In this document: positions 59,792 through 64,000 of the stretch, piece after piece
Layout: every line of letters starts with the position of its first letter
Numbering within the stretch: position 1 is the first letter of the stretch
DNA from: Phytopythium helicoides
Taxonomy: Eukaryota; Oomycota; Peronosporomycetes; Pythiales; Pythiaceae
Reading direction: 5' to 3'
Assembly (NCBI GenBank): GCA_024867545.1
Contig: JANFNE010000065.1
Coordinates: forward strand, 221,413-285,412
DNA length: 64,000 nucleotides
The notes under the pieces: generated by a model
The model's database searches: none
What the model saw: only the letters and a program-made list of their open reading frames with translations
What the model was told of the DNA's origin: nothing
Program-made: the position numbers and the translations under genes

Positions 59792-62452
59792 ATGGAAGTC
59801 AAGAAGCAAAGCATCGTTAGTGTGCTCTCCGCGGTCATCTACAACACTCTGATCGAAGAAGGTGTCGAAGTTGACTATTGTGAGCTGTCACCGAGCATTG
59901 AGAGGGAAATCAAACTCGCTGAAGGCGCGGAAGCCGTCAAAAAAGAGATCAGACTTGCCGTTCTCGACGCGTATATGGGATTCAACGTACCTAGGAAAGC
60001 TCGCCCGAAGGTAGTTGAAGCCGCATTCGCCGCATTCAAGCTGCACAACACCGAACAGATTGTTAGCGTCGATCCCGACTCCACCTTTGAAACGACAGCA
60101 CAAGCCTTCCAACAACAGTACGTTGAAGGAGCTGACGCATTCTTTCGGGATCATCTCGCTCGATGCTGTGCAGCCTACTACGGGTCTCCCTCCTCCTATA
60201 CGTCTCCCTACACGACGATAACCCAAAGCTCGGGGTTTGGCAAAAGTCGTGTGCTACAGAGACTCGCAGAGTTCACCGCACAAGGCAACACAATCTCCAG
60301 CGGTGGCTACGAGTTCGACATGAAGGTGTTGTACGTCAATCTGCGTGACCCCGTGGGATCGACTGGGTATCCGTGTGCAACCCCTGATTTGGGTCATTGG
60401 CTCTTCCATCCTTTTGGCGAGAACAGTATCAAGAACAAGCTCGCTGATCTGTTCCAGTATGCGATTGACCACCCCTCCGCAGCATCACAGCAATGGCTGC
60501 ATCTCTTCTCCAACCCAACGATAAACGGTCAAACTCTTGACACACGACTGGCTGGAGAGTTTGAGCTGTTGGTCCGAAGTGCGTCCCGAACACCAGACTC
60601 CAGTGCGTCACAAATACCTGACTTCACAACTTCTCAACGTCTACATGTCGACGACAGCAAGCCAGAAACAAGTAAGACGCGTACGAAGACGAAAGTGCCG
60701 GTTCTCGTGTTGGCTATTGATGAGGCTCGAGCTCTGTTGAAGGTCACGGATGTGAACAAAATCAACTCGTTTCGAATGTTGCAGAGAGCGCTCAGGATGG
60801 TATTCAGATCTCCCGTAGTCGAAGCTGTCAACGGTATGGTCTTCGCGGTGCTTGTCGATACGAACTCCATAGTGCACGACTTCACCCCAGCTCTTCGATA
60901 TGATCCGTCATCTCGAGGGGATCCAAATACGTTTTTGTTCCCGCCGTTCGTCCTGACGCAAACGATGGACGTCATGATGCGGCTCCCTTCGTCGCCATTT
61001 CATGGAACTTCAAGTATGGACCGAGTGCTGGAGACGGACCCAGAACGTGTTTGGTTGGCTCTTGTTTCCCTCGGTCGTCCTCTGTGGCACGGGATATTGC
61101 GAGGTGACCAATTCAATGAGAGGAGGAAAAACCTTAATCGATTTGCTTCTTCCAAGCTACTGATCGGGGAAGCTGCTGATGAGGATAAAAGCTACAACGA
61201 CACCACTCTCCACGGCGTAGCTGCACTGTTTTGTCGAGCCGGATTGCGTCCACGAGAGAGAGACCCGATGGCTCCTCGCATGGTTGCCGACTTGATGAGT
61301 GTTCTCCACTACGTCGGGTACAAGAACGACATGCATCTCACCAACTACTCGTCGGACCCGATCTTGACGTTCGGTGCGTCGCGCATTTGGTATCAGCTGG
61401 ATCCGCCGGCGCTGACTACCTACCTTTTGCCTCGGTTCAAGAGTATGCTGATCGACGGAATGGTTGACGCGGGGAATATCGGCGAACTCGTGGCTCGCAT
61501 CTTTCTGCTGTTGGCGATGGACGCGACAATGATGCGTGCAGAGGGCGTGAGAACGCGAGAAGAGGAGCAAGCGTTTGTGTTTGCTGGTCAGTTCTGTGAT
61601 GTTCCGGAGTTCATTCGCATGCTCATCGGTGAAGACGCGGTTTTGTGTGATGGTGTGTCGGTAGTGCAAAAGCCAGACGAGTCAAGCCAGGATCCAGACT
61701 ATCATGAACAATGCGAAGCGTGGCTGCAGACATGGGAGGGGTGGAAGATCGGCTATAGCCACTTTGTGGACGTGCCAAAGTTACCAACCGACGACTTTTT
61801 GTGGAGGATGTTGGAGCGCCGCGCAGCTGGTATCATGCCACACAACCAAAGCACGAGGGGAGCCGACTTGCTCCTCCCGATATTTCGCGACAGAGAAGTG
61901 TCGTTTGTGCTGGTGCAAGTGAAGAATCGCGCTGACCATGACAGTGAGTTTCCTCATTCGGCACTCCACTGTTTGTCTCCTTCGTACGTGTTCGACTTCG
62001 ACCGCGCACATCCGCTTCATCTCACTCCTGTGAACAAGATGATTCGTCTTTATATGAGTCTGCGTGAGCGCGCGACCGATCAATTCCCCAACAAGTGTGT
62101 GTTGATGCCAGGAGTGGCGAATACGAGAAAGAGGACCAAAACGGGTGCGTCTGTGCGAGCCGACGATTTTGCGCTGTGTATTCGAGGGATGTTCGCCCCA
62201 GACGCAGAGCAGTGGGGGTATTCGTGGTCTTTTTTGGCGTCTCCAACAATGAAAGAGCTGAGGACGCTTGCTAACTTGGCGTGGTGGGACGGCAAGACAA
62301 AAGTGGAGGCCGATCTGAATGCACGCTATGAGGACAAGGCAGCTCGCATGTGTTTATCGAGTGTTTTGCCACGCAAGGGAGCTACTGAGACGGCATCTGT
62401 GTTGTTTGATTTGCTTCCGAGTCGCGAGGTTGAGGACAAGCGAGGAAGGTGA
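59792..62452 (+). CDS. P-loop NTPase / PD-(D/E)XK-like nuclease protein, gene D
   Basis: The protein has 886 residues from the ATG at 59792 and is the longest of the four. All NTPase and nuclease motifs are intact. The extra length lies in the linker before Walker B. After GEFELLVRSASRTPDS comes an insertion (SASQIPDFTTSQRLHVDDS) before ETSKTRTKTK. The header is the gene C type (VIYNTLIEEG), the start is the gene B type (MEVKKQSIVSVL) and GEFELLV is shared with gene A, so it looks like a mosaic. The 3' border and cullin flank follow as in unit 1. Confidence 0.85.
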   Translation: MEVKKQSIVSVLSAVIYNTLIEEGVEVDYCELSPSIEREIKLAEGAEAVKKEIRLAVLDAYMGFNVPRKARPKVVEAAFAAFKLHNTEQIVSVDPDSTFETTAQAFQQQYVEGADAFFRDHLARCCAAYYGSPSSYTSPYTTITQSSGFGKSRVLQRLAEFTAQGNTISSGGYEFDMKVLYVNLRDPVGSTGYPCATPDLGHWLFHPFGENSIKNKLADLFQYAIDHPSAASQQWLHLFSNPTINGQTLDTRLAGEFELLVRSASRTPDSSASQIPDFTTSQRLHVDDSKPETSKTRTKTKVPVLVLAIDEARALLKVTDVNKINSFRMLQRALRMVFRSPVVEAVNGMVFAVLVDTNSIVHDFTPALRYDPSSRGDPNTFLFPPFVLTQTMDVMMRLPSSPFHGTSSMDRVLETDPERVWLALVSLGRPLWHGILRGDQFNERRKNLNRFASSKLLIGEAADEDKSYNDTTLHGVAALFCRAGLRPRERDPMAPRMVADLMSVLHYVGYKNDMHLTNYSSDPILTFGASRIWYQLDPPALTTYLLPRFKSMLIDGMVDAGNIGELVARIFLLLAMDATMMRAEGVRTREEEQAFVFAGQFCDVPEFIRMLIGEDAVLCDGVSVVQKPDESSQDPDYHEQCEAWLQTWEGWKIGYSHFVDVPKLPTDDFLWRMLERRAAGIMPHNQSTRGADLLLPIFRDREVSFVLVQVKNRADHDSEFPHSALHCLSPSYVFDFDRAHPLHLTPVNKMIRLYMSLRERATDQFPNKCVLMPGVANTRKRTKTGASVRADDFALCIRGMFAPDAEQWGYSWSFLASPTMKELRTLANLAWWDGKTKVEADLNARYEDKAARMCLSSVLPRKGATETASVLFDLLPSREVEDKRGR

Positions 62453-62809
62453 GGCGTAGGGAGGACCTAGGACAAAAGTGGAGTTGTCAAGGTTGGTGGT
62501 AGCGTTTCCTTATTCTGAATGTCTTCTTTCAAAGCTCTTTCAATTCCTCTATTTTGGAAGTGTTCTGTGTTGCGGAATTGTAGTGCAGAACGCCGAGTTC
62601 GATTATTGGTGCGGGCTATCGTTGAAATGAAAACGCAGCAAAGAACGTGATGAAATTCTGGACGATTTGATGAAGGTGACCTTGCTTCTGGTTTGACATT
62701 AGCCTCGGTTCACAATGAGGTGCGTGGTTCCCGCTTGATGGTCTGCTTGAGGAAAACGTAAACATGGACGAATGGATAGGATCAACATCAATGAATGACT
62801 TCGGTGGGT

Positions 62810-63980
62810 TTACGCTAAATAGTTGTACACCCGCCGGTCGGCCGGGCTCCGCTGGAGGTACTCGCGCTCGATCAGGCTCTCGATGCGCAGCTTGATCAGC
62901 TGCGGGGAAGGCGAAAAACGCCCGGCCATCTGACGCGTCACCTCGGCAATCAGCTGGTTGTGAGGCATCTGCTTGCGTGTTTTCATGATGCGGACTATCG
63001 CCGCTTCCACTGAACAGTATCGAGGTGTATGCGTTAGAGACGTTGATACAAACCCAGCAACTAGCAGCAAACAACACAAAGCACGCACCAAGATGCTTGC
63101 GGTCCTCGGCGACTGTCGGTGGAAGCGCATCCACCGGGTGCTTCGAGGCAATCCCCGCCATGGCTGGGAGCAGCGACGATTCTTTCTGAGACACCAGCGG
63201 TATCCGCACTCGGTGCAGCTTCGACTTGTATCCGTCGTTCACGGTGAATGAGTCCACCTCCTCGTCGATGCGTTTCCCCTTGGAGCTCTTGACCAGAATC
63301 TTGTATTTGGGCGTGCACAGCGATATCAGGTGACGCTTGAGGTCGCTCGCTTCAATTCCAGTGCACTCGGCTAGATCCTTGTAGCTCCACTCCGACTTGT
63401 CGTTGAACAGCATCAATATGACTGCTTGATATGTCGACACGCTCAGTTCATGACGGGATTTGGCACCGCCATCTTCAACTCCGCCAAAGAAGGTAGCTCG
63501 AACATCGACGGTACCCATATTCACTAGCCACGCGAGCTTCCGACCGTTGTGACGTGCCAGGTAAAACGTCTCAAACGAAGAGATCATCTTCGTCAGTGCC
63601 GACGGGAGCGTGCACATTGGGGACATCTCTGTCGGCCAGAACCCGCTCGTCAGAACTTGGACTGAGAGAGGAGGAGCCAGGTCGAGCAAAAAGTCGTTCG
63701 ACTGAAGGAGGCTCGTAGCATTCGCGTTCCGCGCGTTCGTGGTCGACACCTAGCGGTACAGCTCCATCAAGTCCTTCGAGATACTCATATCCTTGAACAT
63801 CCCTTCGAGCTTGGACGTGAACTGGTAACCACACTCCGCTTTAAGTTTCGAGATCACTAGCTTCTCGGCCTCGTCGGACGTTCCGCGACCACTTAGCAGC
63901 CGCTTCGCAAGCAAGAGTTTATAGAATTCCTCGAACACGTCCTTGTCTTGCAGATAGCAGAACAGCGCAATCACCTGCGT
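62810..63980 (-). pseudogene. CUL3-like cullin, C-terminal half, with premature stop (copy 2)
   Basis: Exons at about 63089-63980 and 62810-63009 mirror copy 1. The codon after DLMELYR is TAG (63750-63752), where copy 1 has AAG. Translation from the upstream side would therefore end after about 75 residues. The rest, including VRIMK and the YNYLA end, is still open. This points to loss of selection on the captured cullin piece, unlike the neighbouring NTPase-nuclease genes. Confidence 0.87.
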
Positions 63981-63992
63981 GACTCGAACGTG

Positions 63993-64000
63993 AATGGCTC
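63993..64000. repeat. First bases of tandem array unit 3
   Basis: The window ends in cgaacgtgaatggctc, the same junction as at 55153-55168. This implies that another TIR-ankyrin fragment, and probably another unit, follows. Confidence 0.6.

Larger units (their letters stand above)
55161..63992. repeat. Tandem array unit 2 (8,832 bp)
   Basis: This runs from the TIR-ankyrin fragment through genes C and D to cullin copy 2. The stretch acctgcgtgactcgaacgtg at 55141 recurs at 63973, an offset of 8,832. The order and orientation match unit 1. Confidence 0.9.

Noticed and set aside
48120..62452. Long frames antisense to the NTPase-nuclease genes (for example 48811-49371 +)
   Set aside because: They repeat in all four copies only because the sense genes are conserved; their composition (His, Arg, Thr, Ser) shows they are shadows.
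48034..62452. Secreted effector call (RxLR or LxLFLAK)
   Set aside because: None of the four N-termini has a signal peptide, RxLR-EER or LFLAK motif, so only the NTPase-nuclease architecture is claimed.
1..64000. CRISPR arrays, bacterial operons, tRNA or rRNA genes
   Set aside because: I found no regularly spaced repeats, ribosome binding sites or tRNA-like T-arm/acceptor patterns that hold up; the spliced genes identify the DNA as eukaryotic nuclear.

Overview
The window reads as nuclear DNA of an oomycete (Phytophthora/Pythium-type stramenopile). Genes are compact. Most are uninterrupted or carry short introns of about 60-130 bases with GT..AG borders. The protein families (RWP-RK regulators, ankyrin-kinase fusions, ankyrin-TIR membrane proteins, Crinkler-like NTPase-nucleases) fit that group. 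Two start regions carry a close match to the oomycete initiator/flanking core promoter element. I cannot name the species.

Layout. 1-6600 is housekeeping: the start of a divergent gene, a seven-exon cohesin SMC1 gene, a hypothetical gene and a five-exon small membrane protein. 6700-14400 holds two ankyrin-pseudokinase-kinase genes with a decayed third copy and the proteasome chaperone PSMG4/PAC4 between them. 14700-19650 holds a hypothetical gene, a large imperfect inverted repeat (about 1.15 and 1.35 kb arms) and a PDZ protein. 20617-24855 is one long LRR plus EF-hand protein. 25717-46252 holds two paralogous four-TM/ankyrin/double-TIR proteins, two RWP-RK genes (one with a broken reading frame), MON1 and long gene-poor stretches.

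From 45561 to the end the window is a tandem array. Unit 1 is about 9.6 kb and unit 2 is 8,832 bp; the last bases begin a third. Each unit starts inside the 5' part of the TIR-ankyrin gene and contains a head-to-head pair of nearly identical genes of about 875 codons. It ends in a truncated CUL3-like cullin. The four paired genes are all intact and combine a conserved N-terminal region, a P-loop NTPase (SGFGKS, later LAIDEA) and a C-terminal PD-(D/E)XK-like nuclease motif (D...QVK). This is the architecture published for Crinkler/'CR' effectors and related selfish proteins derived from transposases. The captured host-gene pieces are truncated, and one has a premature stop.

Taken together, the accessory part is rich in conflict- or signalling-type modules: TIR domains with the WxxxE catalytic glutamate, kinase/pseudokinase tandems and NTPase-nucleases. 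They show gene conversion, inverted duplication and tandem amplification. The best candidates for new biology are the NTPase-nuclease palindrome array and the TIR pair, in which one TIR looks active and the other degenerate. Function is inferred from domains only.
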